Shown here in pieces: positions 23,815-32,468 of a stretch of 42,488 nt of DNA. Within the stretch, counting starts at the first letter, position 1. Each line of letters starts with the position of its first letter. The position numbers and the translations under genes were made by a program. Under the pieces are notes generated by a model. That model did not search any database and was not told the DNA's origin. It saw nothing but the letters and a program-made list of their open reading frames with translations. Origin of the DNA: Thermoplasmatota archaeon (GTDB lineage Archaea > Thermoplasmatota > Thermoplasmata > Thermoplasmatales > GCA-001856825); NCBI GenBank assembly GCA_023381415.1, contig JAMCUN010000013.1, positions 1 through 42,488 on the forward strand, read 5' to 3'.

Positions 23815-25401
23815 ATGAAAAGAAAATTAATACTTCCTCAGTCATTTAGGGTTATGCCATTTGACAACGAAAATACCTACATAAAAATGGTCGAGAAAAA
23901 CGAGGAAGATTTATTTCATAAAAAGTACGAAGAGAGTCTTGAAAGAGTTCCAAAATTCTTTGATAGGGAATACCCAAACCTGGTGAATGGCGAGGTTATT
24001 GAGTCAGAGAAACTTACCCACGTCTCTCCTCTGGATGGGAAGACGAAGGTCGGGACGTTCCAGATGTCCACGAAGGAAACGTCCCAGAGGGCTGTTAAGA
24101 TCGCCCGGGAGAACTACAGAGAATGGTTTTCGAGAGGCTATCTGGCCAGGGCCGAGATTTTCTTCAAGGCAGCAGAGCTGCTCTCCCAGGAGAAGTTCGA
24201 CTTTTCTGCACTCTTGAGTTACGAGAACGGGAAGAACAGATATGAGGCTATGGGGGACGTGGACGAGGCTGTTGACTTCCTCAGGTACTATGCGCTGAAC
24301 CTGATTGAAAACCAGGGTTTCGCCAGATTTACTGGGACCGCATATTATGGCGAAGATTCAAAGAGCGTCATGAAACCGTATGGTGTTTTCCTTGTGATCG
24401 CACCATTCAACTTCTTTTCCATCACCGTCGGCATGGTAAGCGGGCCGCTCCTGGTTGGAAACAGCGTTATACTCAAGCCTTCATCTGACATACCCCTCTC
24501 TTCCTACAAATTTGTTGAGCTGATGTACAGGGCTGGAGTTCCCAGAGGAAACCTGATCTATCTTTCTGGTTCCGGAGGCAGAGTGGGAAGGACCCTTTAC
24601 ACAGACGATGGCGTAGACGGAATAGTGTTCACTGGCAGCAGGGACATCGGGACAAAGATATACAGGGAGTCCCAGGAGAGGAGGCCGAAGGTTGCGGTTA
24701 CAGAGATGGGCGGAAAGGACACCATCATCGTAACCGACAAATGCGACATCGAAAAGGCAGTAGAAGGGGTTGCCCGATCCGCATTCGGTTACAACGGCCA
24801 GAAGTGTTCAGCGTGCAGCCTTGCCCTGATAGACGAGAAATTGTACGACTCGTTCAAGAAAAAACTGGTTGATTTCAGCTCCAAGCTAACCGTCGACGAC
24901 CCGAGAAAGAAGGGTTCATTCACCGGACCTATCATAAACAAGGAGGCGTACGATAAGTTCCAGAGGATCATGGAGACCGTTCCGAAAGAAAAAATACTGC
25001 TTGGGGGGAAGAAGATACATAGGGATGGCTTCTACGTAGAGAACACGATACTGGACAACGTGGGAGACCCCAACATAGAGAGGGTGGAGTTGTTTCTCCC
25101 CATACTGGCCCTGAAACCCATGAGATCGCTGAAGGAAGCAGTTGAAATCGTGAACAGCATGGAATACGGACTTACTGGAGGGATATTCTCAGAAGACAGG
25201 AAGGAGATTGAGTACTATTTCAACAACGTTGACGTTGGCGTCATTTATGCGAACAGGAGGAGAGGGGGATCTACTGGCGCAATGGTAGGTTCACAACCCT
25301 TCGTGGGATGGAAGATGAGCGGAACCTCCGGGAAGGGAACAGGATCATTCTACTACCTGCAACAGTTCCTCAGGGAGCAGGCACAGACTATAGTCAGGTA
25401 G
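23815..25401 (+). CDS. L-glutamate gamma-semialdehyde (1-pyrroline-5-carboxylate) dehydrogenase
   Basis: 528 residues of the aldehyde dehydrogenase superfamily. It belongs to the P5CDH subgroup by VTEMGGKDTIIV with Glu297 and by AFGYNGQKCSACSLAL with the catalytic Cys331, where GQKCSACS is characteristic. KPSSDIPLSSYKFVEL and FTGSRDIGTKIY are NAD-binding landmarks. It would oxidise glutamate semialdehyde to glutamate in proline or ornithine catabolism. The start may instead be ATG 23854: it opens MPFDNENTY and has an AAATTAATA element about 27 nt upstream, as for other leaderless genes here. Its stop overlaps the DHH gene's stop on the opposite strand by 8 nt. Confidence 0.88.
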   Translation: MKRKLILPQSFRVMPFDNENTYIKMVEKNEEDLFHKKYEESLERVPKFFDREYPNLVNGEVIESEKLTHVSPLDGKTKVGTFQMSTKETSQRAVKIARENYREWFSRGYLARAEIFFKAAELLSQEKFDFSALLSYENGKNRYEAMGDVDEAVDFLRYYALNLIENQGFARFTGTAYYGEDSKSVMKPYGVFLVIAPFNFFSITVGMVSGPLLVGNSVILKPSSDIPLSSYKFVELMYRAGVPRGNLIYLSGSGGRVGRTLYTDDGVDGIVFTGSRDIGTKIYRESQERRPKVAVTEMGGKDTIIVTDKCDIEKAVEGVARSAFGYNGQKCSACSLALIDEKLYDSFKKKLVDFSSKLTVDDPRKKGSFTGPIINKEAYDKFQRIMETVPKEKILLGGKKIHRDGFYVENTILDNVGDPNIERVELFLPILALKPMRSLKEAVEIVNSMEYGLTGGIFSEDRKEIEYYFNNVDVGVIYANRRRGGSTGAMVGSQPFVGWKMSGTSGKGTGSFYYLQQFLREQAQTIVR

Positions 25402-26728
25402 CATTCACTTCCTGCATGAGTTCGTTGACCCTGTCTACGAACTCCCTTTCTTTACCTATGGGGACGATTGCCCCGGCTGCATTCCGGTGGCCTCCACCCG
25501 TGCCTCCAAGCCCACATGCAGCCTCCCTGAAGAGGAGGGAGAGGTCCACCTTCTCCGAAAGTTCAAGGGATATCCTCGCAGATATCTTCTTCATAGAACC
25601 CAGGTTTGCCATTACGACTATTACGGAGGACGGGGGCACCTTCTTGTGTGTTATGATCCTGGTTGCTATAGTGCCCGTTATGTTATTCTCCAGGGAATCG
25701 CCGAAATCGTAGTAGAGAACGCTTCCAACGGATCTCCCCTCTGCTTCGTCCAGAATCTTTGAAGCCCTTCGCAGGGAGTCCAGATGGTCTGAATACAGCT
25801 TCATCGCCTCCTTCATGGCATCCCCTTTCTCAAAAAGGCACAGCCGTATGCCTACCTCCGGTTTCCCCTTCCTGGAGGTTGCGTTTATTAGCGAAGAGAA
25901 GTCCCTGGCATCCTTGACGATAGAGGACTTTGGCTCAGTTTTGAGTTCGTACACTTCCCCTGTAAGTCTGGAAGGGTCCTGTCCTTCCCTCTCCAGGATT
26001 CCTTTCAGATCAGATATTATCTCATCCCTTTTCTCTTCTTCCAGGTCTATCCATCGTATCGTTTTAAGGGAAGCCCTATCAATACCGTGGCTTACAAGGA
26101 AGTCAGCCACGGCGCCTGGATTGTCATAGAGGGCCCTTGTCTTAGGCTCGTTCCCAAACCTGAGCATGTAGGATACTGACTTCGAACTCCTGCCAAAGTA
26201 TCTGATGTCGTCCTTAACCTCTATTATTCCCATGCTCTTCGCCAGGAGCATGATCTCCCTGTCCATGTCCACAAGCCTCCCGTATTTCTTGTCGTGCAGG
26301 TCTCCGACGGACCCTACCACCGGCAGGTGCGACACAGCCGAAACCTCTGACAGCACGTTGGTTCCGAAGAGAAATGTGGTTGTGGAACCAGACTGCGATA
26401 TGCTCCCGTCCAAGCCTTCAAGATGCGGGTTGAACTGGTAGATGTCGTTCCCGTTTTCTGAGTAGTGGGTTTCGAGGACAACTGGGTTGTGGTGATCCGT
26501 AACCACGCCCCTTACATTCCTCATCTCCATTAGCCTTGAGGACCCCATGTCGTTGAACCAGTAGATGTCTGATCCCCCGACCACGTCCTGGGGTGTCAGC
26601 TGGTTCCTTATAGTAACATCGTAATTCAGGCCGAGCCTTCTGGCGACGAATACCGCTATTGCTGCAGATGCTATGCCATCGGCATCGTGGTGTGAGTAAA
26701 TCCTGAGTTTCCTTGCATTCATGATCAT
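25394..26728 (-). CDS. DHH-family phosphoesterase/nuclease (archaeal RecJ-like)
   Basis: 444 residues. The N-terminal DHH domain has IYSHHDADGIASAAIA at residues 10-25, FNDMGSSRLM and VVTDHHNPV with Asp78-His79-His80, the metal ligands that name the family. The C-terminal DHHA1 domain ends with GLGGTGGGHRNAAGAIVP near residue 425. Size and layout match archaeal RecJ-like single-strand nucleases (the GAN/RecJ group involved in replication and repair); an oligoribonuclease role is possible. It follows the RaSEA gene by 13 nt with GAGG before its ATG, so the two are probably one transcript. Confidence 0.88.
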   Translation of the reverse strand: MIMNARKLRIYSHHDADGIASAAIAVFVARRLGLNYDVTIRNQLTPQDVVGGSDIYWFNDMGSSRLMEMRNVRGVVTDHHNPVVLETHYSENGNDIYQFNPHLEGLDGSISQSGSTTTFLFGTNVLSEVSAVSHLPVVGSVGDLHDKKYGRLVDMDREIMLLAKSMGIIEVKDDIRYFGRSSKSVSYMLRFGNEPKTRALYDNPGAVADFLVSHGIDRASLKTIRWIDLEEEKRDEIISDLKGILEREGQDPSRLTGEVYELKTEPKSSIVKDARDFSSLINATSRKGKPEVGIRLCLFEKGDAMKEAMKLYSDHLDSLRRASKILDEAEGRSVGSVLYYDFGDSLENNITGTIATRIITHKKVPPSSVIVVMANLGSMKKISARISLELSEKVDLSLLFREAACGLGGTGGGHRNAAGAIVPIGKEREFVDRVNELMQEVNAT

Positions 26729-26741
26729 CTCTACCGCCTCG

Positions 26742-27773
26742 CTAATCGTCCAGGATCACCTCGCTCATCGGCATGCCTGTCTCTTCCTCCACCTCTAAGA
26801 AGTTCTTCCAAGAATCCTCGCATTCACACTTCAGCTCGTCCAGGAATCTGAAATCGAGGGTCTCGCTGTATTTCCTTATCCCTTCTGAGAATCTTCTGTC
26901 GCATTCGTGTCCATTGTGGGCACCTCTCCTTTTGCCAGAAGCCGTTACGAGTGAAACAGTTGGAACGTCGACGTCCCTCAGAGACTGGAGGACCTTCACG
27001 ACACTCCACAACCAGGGCGGCCTGTAATTTCCTTCCTTGTACATCCTTTCGACCAGAGTGCCAGTCTGTATGTTCATCGGGTTGACTGAGATGAAGTCGC
27101 TGTATCTAGCAATCTCCCTTGCAGATCTTATAGAATCATCTATCGATTCTTTCTCCGTGAGAAAAGGAGGCTTAAGTAGGAGATATGCCCTGACCGACAG
27201 CCCGTGTTCCCTCAGCAGCATTGCACATTCCTTGAAGTCATCAAAGTCGTAATTTTTGTTCACAGAATTCTTGAGCACCGACGGGTCCGTGCTCTCGAGT
27301 CCTATGGCGACCTGGATCCTTCCCGCATACTTACTTAGCCTGTCCACCACTTTCTTGATGTATTCAGGTCTGCTTTCGACTATCAGGTGGCTGTAACCGC
27401 TGAGAACCTTATCTATTATTGAGAACTGGAGACCCTGGTCTATTTCAATTGGGTCGAAGAATGAGCCTGAAGTGAAAATCTTGAGGACCTCCCCCTGAGG
27501 ATAGTCCTTTAGGAAATGATCAACCTGCTTTTCTAGTTCTTCCTTTCCTATATCCGGGTTCGTGTCCCCCCAGTAACCGCACATTGAACAGCCCGAATGG
27601 TAGCTCCAGCTGCATCCCCTCGTCCTGAGTATCAGGACCCGTTCTGTCGTTGTCTTTCCTTCATAGAACTCCCTTTCGGTGTACGTGGTTACGTAGTCTG
27701 TCCTGTCGCTCCTTGAAATTGAGTTCCTAATCCCCGCTATATCGCTTGCTAACCGGGGATCGACCTTATTCAT
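26742..27773 (-). CDS. Archaeosine biosynthesis radical SAM protein RaSEA
   Basis: 343 residues. The radical SAM cluster ligands are Cys54, Cys62 and Cys65 in RTRGCSWSYHSGCSMCGYWG, with a long spacing (C-x7-C-x2-C) that is characteristic of this family rather than the usual C-x3-C-x2-C. FTSGSFFDP and GLESTDPSVLKNSVNKN are further family landmarks. RaSEA works with ArcS to convert lysine-modified preQ0 at position 15 of archaeal tRNA to archaeosine. It is first in a probable two-gene transcript with the DHH nuclease. The promoter is leaderless. ArcS is not in the window. Confidence 0.9.
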   Translation of the reverse strand: MNKVDPRLASDIAGIRNSISRSDRTDYVTTYTEREFYEGKTTTERVLILRTRGCSWSYHSGCSMCGYWGDTNPDIGKEELEKQVDHFLKDYPQGEVLKIFTSGSFFDPIEIDQGLQFSIIDKVLSGYSHLIVESRPEYIKKVVDRLSKYAGRIQVAIGLESTDPSVLKNSVNKNYDFDDFKECAMLLREHGLSVRAYLLLKPPFLTEKESIDDSIRSAREIARYSDFISVNPMNIQTGTLVERMYKEGNYRPPWLWSVVKVLQSLRDVDVPTVSLVTASGKRRGAHNGHECDRRFSEGIRKYSETLDFRFLDELKCECEDSWKNFLEVEEETGMPMSEVILDD

Positions 27774-27790
27774 TGACTCTCTATGATCCC

Positions 27791-27800
27791 TGATTATAAA
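27791..27800 (-). promoter_or_regulatory. TATA box of the RaSEA gene (leaderless)
   Basis: TTTATAATCA on the minus strand, centred about 23 nt before the ATG at 27773. Confidence 0.55.
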
Positions 27801-27935
27801 ACTGTTGTCAAGCCACGGATATTCCCCCTGGACAGACGGATGTCTCGCCCTCCGGGCAGACGGGATCGGCCCGTAAAGTTCATGGAAGAGACCTTTCTTT
27901 CCCTCCCTGGGTAACTGTAAACCATAGCAGAATGG

Positions 27936-27944
27936 TTTTTAATC
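27936..27944 (+). promoter_or_regulatory. TATA box of the class II amidotransferase gene (leaderless)
   Basis: TTTTTAATC centred 23 nt before the ATG at 27963. Confidence 0.5.
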
Positions 27945-27962
27945 CGATATCAATGCAAAGCC

Positions 27963-28598
27963 ATGTGCAGGATGTTCCTCACCATAGGGAATTACGGGGA
28001 TCTTACGCCTTACATGGATTTCCTTTACGACATGGCGAATGAGGGCAAGCATGCGCCACACCACGATGGTTTCGGCTACGTCCTGTACTTGCAAAACGAG
28101 ATCACCGCCTACAAGAGCGTCGATCAGATAAGGAAAGTCAATGGTATTTACGGGACGACGCTCATAGCTCATGCTAGAAAGAAGAGTTCGTCTACTAAAT
28201 CGATAATCAATACCCAACCCTTCCTTTCTGACAATGTGTCTTTTGCCCATAACGGCACTATCAAGGGGTTGGGCAAGAAGGGGAGGAGCGACAGCTACCA
28301 TTACTTCAAGATGGTGCTGAAGGGACTGCCTTCCGCAATCACTAAGATAAGGGAAATGGAATTTACCAGCATGAACTTCATCATAACGGATGGAACCTAC
28401 GGGGCGGCTTACAGGGAAGTCAGGAAGGAGCCTGGCTACTATTCCCTCTTTTACAAGATCGAAGACGACAGGTTCACAGTATCAACAGAGGCAATGGGGG
28501 GGAAATGGTATGAGATCGAGGACAAGACTCTGGTAGTTTACAGGAATGGCAGGGTGAATGAGTACAAAGCTGATGAAGTGGTCCCTGGAGTCATCTGA
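27963..28598 (+). CDS. Class II glutamine amidotransferase (YafJ/EgtC-like)
   Basis: 211 residues. The chain starts Met-Cys (MCRMFLTIG), so removal of Met exposes Cys2, the nucleophile of N-terminal-nucleophile amidotransferases. HAPHHDGFGYVLY, LIAHARKKSS and SFAHNGTIKG are the family's substrate-binding and oxyanion motifs, matching the YafJ/EgtC/GlxB group. There is no synthetase domain, so it must act with a partner or as a free hydrolase of gamma-glutamyl compounds. It is monocistronic and leaderless, and its stop overlaps the convergent PPAT-DUF84 gene by 8 nt. Its true substrate is unknown. Confidence 0.88.
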   Translation: MCRMFLTIGNYGDLTPYMDFLYDMANEGKHAPHHDGFGYVLYLQNEITAYKSVDQIRKVNGIYGTTLIAHARKKSSSTKSIINTQPFLSDNVSFAHNGTIKGLGKKGRSDSYHYFKMVLKGLPSAITKIREMEFTSMNFIITDGTYGAAYREVRKEPGYYSLFYKIEDDRFTVSTEAMGGKWYEIEDKTLVVYRNGRVNEYKADEVVPGVI

Positions 28599-29574
28599 CC
28601 TTTCTAGGAATCGAGTCGGCGATCCTCTGAGTGAACGCAGAAAGTATCGACTCCTCTACCAAGTGCTTCCTCTCTTTCAGCCCCTTCGAAAAATAGTATA
28701 TTGCTCCCTTGTCATCCCCCGTGTTTGTGACCCCGATCAGCTCGTCAGTCACCTGCTCAAGCTCCTTTCCAGACTTGATGTCCTCCATCATAGATTCATT
28801 CATCGGCAGTCCTGAAGACAAACCATAGTTTATGAACCCAAGGGAATCCTTGACCGCAGCGACATGGACGTCGTAGCTCAACCTCAGGAACGAAATTATT
28901 CCTGCCTCAACCCCTATGACATAATCGAATTCCGACCTTACCCCCTCTACCCTCCTCAAGGCTCCAACAAACGTTTCATGGTCCATTGGCTGGGGATGGA
29001 AATTGCTGGCTGGCTCCAATGTTTCCATCTCGTAGTTCTTGAACAACTTCGATAGAACAGTCTTGGCCCCCTCCACCTTCTCCGGGTTCTTCGTCACGAA
29101 CGCTATCTTTATCGGACCTTTCCTCAATCCGTTTTCATCTATCTTCCCTTTCAATATCCTTTCAGACTTTATGGGCATGAGGTCTTCCGCCAGGATCTCT
29201 CCCACGTTTTCTACCAGAAGCGGCTTTATCCCCCTCGACTTCCTGATGAAATTTATGTTTGATATGAATCCAAGAGTCTCGTTCGACGAAACTATCGCGT
29301 CGTATTCCGGGGACAGCGTGGAACCGTAAGGGTCTGTGAGTTCCCTGACCACCGCATCCGCCCCTATCTTTTTGAGATACCCGTCCAGATTCCTTTTCCT
29401 TGTATCGTAAGGAGGGACAGCGTATCTCTTGCTGAACTTGAAGCTGTCTGAAGTGAGGCCTATTGTCAACCTTCCAAGCCTGAGACCCCTGTCGATCATT
29501 TCCTTGTGGGCCCTATGCAGAACGCTGAAAGTACCTCCGAGGAGAACCTGCACGTCGCCAGATTCCCTTTTCAT
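28591..29574 (-). CDS. Phosphopantetheine adenylyltransferase fused to DUF84 (NTP phosphatase-like) domain
   Basis: 327 residues in two domains. Residues 8-150 are an archaeal-type PPAT: LLGGTFSVLHRAHKEMI (nucleotidyltransferase H-x-x-H variant), TDPYGSTL and IVSSNETL. This step makes dephospho-CoA from 4'-phosphopantetheine. Residues 155-327 match the DUF84/YjjX non-canonical NTPase family: IAFVTKNPEKVEGAKTVL, PMDHETFVGALRR and VIGVEAGI. The fusion has been noted in Thermoplasmatales, so it supports the taxonomic guess. It lies 40 nt downstream of the Rieske gene, same strand, and converges on the amidotransferase gene with an 8-nt overlap. Confidence 0.9.
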   Translation of the reverse strand: MKRESGDVQVLLGGTFSVLHRAHKEMIDRGLRLGRLTIGLTSDSFKFSKRYAVPPYDTRKRNLDGYLKKIGADAVVRELTDPYGSTLSPEYDAIVSSNETLGFISNINFIRKSRGIKPLLVENVGEILAEDLMPIKSERILKGKIDENGLRKGPIKIAFVTKNPEKVEGAKTVLSKLFKNYEMETLEPASNFHPQPMDHETFVGALRRVEGVRSEFDYVIGVEAGIISFLRLSYDVHVAAVKDSLGFINYGLSSGLPMNESMMEDIKSGKELEQVTDELIGVTNTGDDKGAIYYFSKGLKERKHLVEESILSAFTQRIADSIPRKVR

Positions 29575-29614
29575 TTAATATACCTATCCCGTGCTGGACG
29601 ATAGGGGTTGCCTT

Positions 29615-29944
29615 TCAGGCATCCACTTCTATGAAGCCGTTCTCCTCTCGAACTGGATAAACCTTCAGCGAAAGTTTGTCCATCAGTATGTCGGGTGATA
29701 CGTAAGGAGGTACAACCATTTTACCGTCAGTAAGGTTGAATTCTGCATGATGGCACTGGCACTTCGCCCTCAGTTTGTCGACTTCCAGGACGCCAAGAAT
29801 GCACTTTGCATGGGAGCATACCCCGTTTATTGCGTATAGTTTTTCCCCTACCGCTGCTATGTAAACTACGTCGTCCCCTACCCTTACGCTTGAGGCTCCC
29901 GCTGCTCTCAGAGCCTTTGCGGAAATTGTCTTGTGCCAAGTCAT
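29615..29944 (-). CDS. Rieske [2Fe-2S] ferredoxin-like protein
   Basis: 109 residues consisting of one Rieske domain. The ligands are Cys43-x-His45 (GVCSHAKC) and Cys62-x-x-His65 (KCQCHHAEF), 16 residues apart. The extra cysteines Cys48 and Cys64 could give the disulfide found in high-potential Rieske proteins, although they are placed differently. No membrane anchor is present, so it is a soluble electron carrier like those of the dioxygenase or nitrite reductase small-subunit type. No oxygenase is adjacent. The promoter is leaderless. PPAT-DUF84 follows on the same strand. Confidence 0.92.
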   Translation of the reverse strand: MTWHKTISAKALRAAGASSVRVGDDVVYIAAVGEKLYAINGVCSHAKCILGVLEVDKLRAKCQCHHAEFNLTDGKMVVPPYVSPDILMDKLSLKVYPVREENGFIEVDA

Positions 29945-29965
29945 GGTTTTCCATATTGATTCGGG

Positions 29966-29974
29966 AATTATACC
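29966..29974 (-). promoter_or_regulatory. TATA box of the Rieske gene (leaderless)
   Basis: GGTATAATT on the minus strand, centred about 26 nt before the ATG at 29944. Confidence 0.55.
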
Positions 29975-30032
29975 TTTCCGTATTATTTCCCTGTGACATC
30001 AGCCTGCCATTTAGCCCCGTATCTCACATTAA

Positions 30033-30041
30033 CCTTAAATC
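30033..30041 (+). promoter_or_regulatory. TATA box of the NifX-like gene (leaderless)
   Basis: CCTTAAATC centred 26 nt before the ATG at 30063. Confidence 0.5.
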
Positions 30042-30062
30042 CGAGTTTCCTAAATCGGGGTA

Positions 30063-30419
30063 ATGAAAATTGCCGTAGCGCATAGCAAAGACAACAGCTT
30101 GGTACCTCTTGATTTAGCCGAACTGATCAGCATTGTTGACACTGAGGAAAAGAAGATCAGCCAGTATGACAACCCTGGTTATGAAAAGGTCCCTGGAGGA
30201 AAGGAAATCACAATGGCAGCAATCCTCAGGCTGCAGCCAGACGCTGTCGTGGTCAAAGAAGGCATGATGTGCCCGGGTTCCTACAGGATGTCCGTGGGCA
30301 GGGTAAAGTATGCCCATTTTGAGGAAGAGAATCTCGACGAGATACTGCCTAAGTTGGATAAAGTCGATGAATTTCTATCTGATGATATCCCGCCAGACGT
30401 ATACAGGGAAGTAGAATAA
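30063..30419 (+). CDS. NifX/NifB C-terminal-like (dinitrogenase cofactor fold) protein, function unknown
   Basis: 118 residues. The start MKIAVAHSKDNSLVPLDLAE, the central strand SIVDTEEKKISQYDNP and LRLQPDAVVVKEGMMCPGSY resemble the alpha/beta fold of the FeMo-cofactor-binding NifX family, whose members are widespread in archaea that do not fix nitrogen. A single cysteine sits in MMCPGSY. No nif genes are near. The similarity is suggestive rather than firm; a small uncharacterised archaeal family is the alternative. It is monocistronic, with a leaderless promoter. Confidence 0.7.
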   Translation: MKIAVAHSKDNSLVPLDLAELISIVDTEEKKISQYDNPGYEKVPGGKEITMAAILRLQPDAVVVKEGMMCPGSYRMSVGRVKYAHFEEENLDEILPKLDKVDEFLSDDIPPDVYREVE

Positions 30420-30563
30420 GTCGATAACGAACCCTGGACGCTCCCAGGACCTCAGAAGTCGAGGGGAGGGATTGTGAGGCGATTGTTTCCAGCAATTCTC
30501 CAGCCTCATTTCATAAAGTATGAAGGTCGAGAGATTTTACTTTGAGGCATCGTGGACGGATGA

Positions 30564-30636
30564 TGCCGCGAGCCGGGATCGAACCGGCGACTTCAAGCTC
30601 TTCAGGCTTGCACTCTCCCAGCTGAGTTATCGCGGC
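30564..30636 (-). tRNA. tRNA-Phe (GAA anticodon)
   Basis: A complete 73-nt cloverleaf folds on the minus strand: acceptor GCCGCGA/TCGCGGC with discriminator A, D-stem ACTC/GAGT, anticodon stem CAAGC/GCTTG with loop CTGAAGA (anticodon GAA), and T-stem GCCGG/CCGGC with loop TTCGATC. No intron, CCA not encoded. Confidence 0.96.
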
Positions 30637-30714
30637 TTGATTACTCCAGAGGATTAGCACCTCTTAGAAATACTTTGACTCTGCCCCGCCCCCCGATTTC
30701 CATTGGAACGTCAA

Positions 30715-30723
30715 CGTTAATAC
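30715..30723 (+). promoter_or_regulatory. TATA box of gcvT (leaderless)
   Basis: CGTTAATAC centred 26 nt before the ATG at 30745. Confidence 0.5.
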
Positions 30724-30744
30724 GCCCGTCGGGATAACGTAAAG

Positions 30745-31815
30745 ATGAGAACCCCACTATATAATGAAATAATCAATCTAAATGCAAAAATGGTCGATTT
30801 CCACGGCTGGGACATGCCTATACAATTCACCGGGATAATAGAAGAGCACAGGCAGGTAAGATCCAGTGCTGGACTGTTTGATGTCTCCCACATGGGAGAT
30901 ATAACGATTGAGGGAAGGGATGCACAGGAGTTCATGACCTACCTGTTCCCTACCGACATTTCAAAGGAACCTGTTGGAAAGGCGATATATTCCGCTTACC
31001 TAAATCAGGATGCCAACATGATAGATGATACGATCATATACAAGGAAGAGGAAAACAAGTACCTGGTGGTGCCAAACGCTGCCACGACCGAGAAGGTTTA
31101 CAACTGGATTGTATCCAACAGGAAATCTTACGATGTCAGAGTCAACAACCTATCGGACAGGATGTCATGTCTTGCCCTTCAGGGTCCGAAAGCACCTGAG
31201 GTGATGGAAAGCATATTTCCAGAGGCAAACAAGCTCGGACATTTTACGTTCATAGGAGCATCCACGAAGTACCCTGAAAAGGGGCTTGAAACAGCTACTG
31301 TGGTAGGCAGGACAGGATATACTGGAGAGGATGGATTTGAATTCGTAGTTCCAAATAAGTACTCTGTAGGACTCTGGAGGGAGATTCTGAAAAACCCGCT
31401 AGTAAAGCCCATTGGCCTGGGCGCAAGGGATACGCTCAGGATGGAAAAAGGATTCCTCCTCTCAGGGCAGGACTTCAACGAAGACAGGAATCCTATAGAG
31501 GCAGGTGTGTCCTGGATAATTAGCTGGGATCATGATTTCATAGGAAAGAAGAGGCTGCTGGAAAAGAAAGGGAACGTAGAGGAAAGGTTCAGGGGGGTAG
31601 TAGCATCAGACAAAATCATACCCCGCACTGGTTCAGTGGTCAAGAGAGGAGACGAGATCATAGGGAAGCTGACTTCTGGGTCATTTTCACCAACCCTCTC
31701 GAAGGGGATAGGGCTCGGTTACGTAAATTCGGATGCGGAGTTAGATACTGAGGTAACAATCCAGACTAGAAACATTGAAGGTAAGGGAATACTTAAGAAA
31801 CCAAGAATGGTTTGA
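30745..31815 (+). CDS. gcvT: Aminomethyltransferase (glycine cleavage system T protein)
   Basis: 356 residues. Family landmarks in order are MVDFHGWDMPIQFTGIIEEH, LFDVSHMGDI, SCLALQGPKAPEVM, GRTGYTGEDGFEF (folate-binding region), LGARDTLRMEKGFLLSGQD and a C-terminal barrel with SGSFSPTLSKGIGLGYV. It releases ammonia from the aminomethyl-lipoyl H protein and passes the one-carbon unit to tetrahydrofolate or an archaeal pterin. The other glycine cleavage genes are not in the window. It has its own leaderless promoter and converges on pdxT with a 32-nt gap. Confidence 0.94.
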   Translation: MRTPLYNEIINLNAKMVDFHGWDMPIQFTGIIEEHRQVRSSAGLFDVSHMGDITIEGRDAQEFMTYLFPTDISKEPVGKAIYSAYLNQDANMIDDTIIYKEEENKYLVVPNAATTEKVYNWIVSNRKSYDVRVNNLSDRMSCLALQGPKAPEVMESIFPEANKLGHFTFIGASTKYPEKGLETATVVGRTGYTGEDGFEFVVPNKYSVGLWREILKNPLVKPIGLGARDTLRMEKGFLLSGQDFNEDRNPIEAGVSWIISWDHDFIGKKRLLEKKGNVEERFRGVVASDKIIPRTGSVVKRGDEIIGKLTSGSFSPTLSKGIGLGYVNSDAELDTEVTIQTRNIEGKGILKKPRMV

Positions 31816-31847
31816 ACCGGATATATGGATAGGGAAGTAGAGTAGTG

Positions 31848-32390
31848 TTAAAGCCCCTCTAAGAATAGTTTATGGATCCTTGAATCGCCGTATATCTCCG
31901 GATGGAATGTAAGACCCAGGTTCTTCCCATCTGAGACCATAACAGCATCGCCACCAAAGGTGGACAGCACCTTCCCTCTGCCTACCCTCTTTATCTTTGG
32001 GGCCCTTATGAAGATTCCCCTGAACTTGCCGATCCCTTCCACATCCAGATCTGCTTCGAAACTTTCCCTCTGGCTCCCGTATCCGTTCCTCTGAATCGAG
32101 ACGTCAAGAAGGGGTAGCACGCTCTTACCGCCTTCTACGTCCTTTGACATCAGAATGAGACCGGCGCATGTGCCCATTACAGGAATCTTCTTCTGGATGA
32201 TGCGATCTGGAATCCCCCTCATCGCCATTATGCTTCCAATGACTGTGCTCTCCCCTCCAGGTATCAGCATTCCGGAAACAGTCTCAAGGTCGGAAGCCCT
32301 CCTTACCCTCCTTACCCTTACACCCAAACTTTCCAGGATATTTTCATGCTCTGATACGTCCCCCTGGATGTCCAGTATTCCTATCTCCAT
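31848..32390 (-). CDS. pdxT: Pyridoxal 5'-phosphate synthase glutaminase subunit PdxT
   Basis: 180 residues, a class I amidotransferase of the SNO/PdxT family. IGILDIQGDVSEH starts the chain, LIPGGEST is at residues 43-49, the nucleophile Cys75 lies in GTCAGLIL, and His163/Glu165 in TFHPEIYGD complete the triad. It supplies ammonia to PdxS, which builds PLP from ribose 5-phosphate and glyceraldehyde 3-phosphate; pdxS is not in the window. ATG 32390 has an AGATATT element about 25 nt upstream. It is divergent from aspS across 78 nt. Confidence 0.94.
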   Translation of the reverse strand: MEIGILDIQGDVSEHENILESLGVRVRRVRRASDLETVSGMLIPGGESTVIGSIMAMRGIPDRIIQKKIPVMGTCAGLILMSKDVEGGKSVLPLLDVSIQRNGYGSQRESFEADLDVEGIGKFRGIFIRAPKIKRVGRGKVLSTFGGDAVMVSDGKNLGLTFHPEIYGDSRIHKLFLEGL

Positions 32391-32408
32391 CCCTGGGATA
32401 TCAGGACC

Positions 32409-32455
32409 GAATATCTATCCCTTATCATCCGGTCATGATTATATCTCTAGAGATA
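32409..32455. promoter_or_regulatory. Divergent pdxT/aspS promoter region with a 14-bp palindrome
   Basis: A minus-strand TATA-like stretch ATAGATATT is at 32409-32417 for pdxT and a plus-strand GATTATATC at 32437-32445 for aspS. The latter is overlapped by TATCTCTAGAGATA (32442-32455), a perfect palindrome placed between TATA box and start codon, where a repressor could bind. Confidence 0.45.
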
Positions 32456-32468
32456 ATCAACTTCCGGC

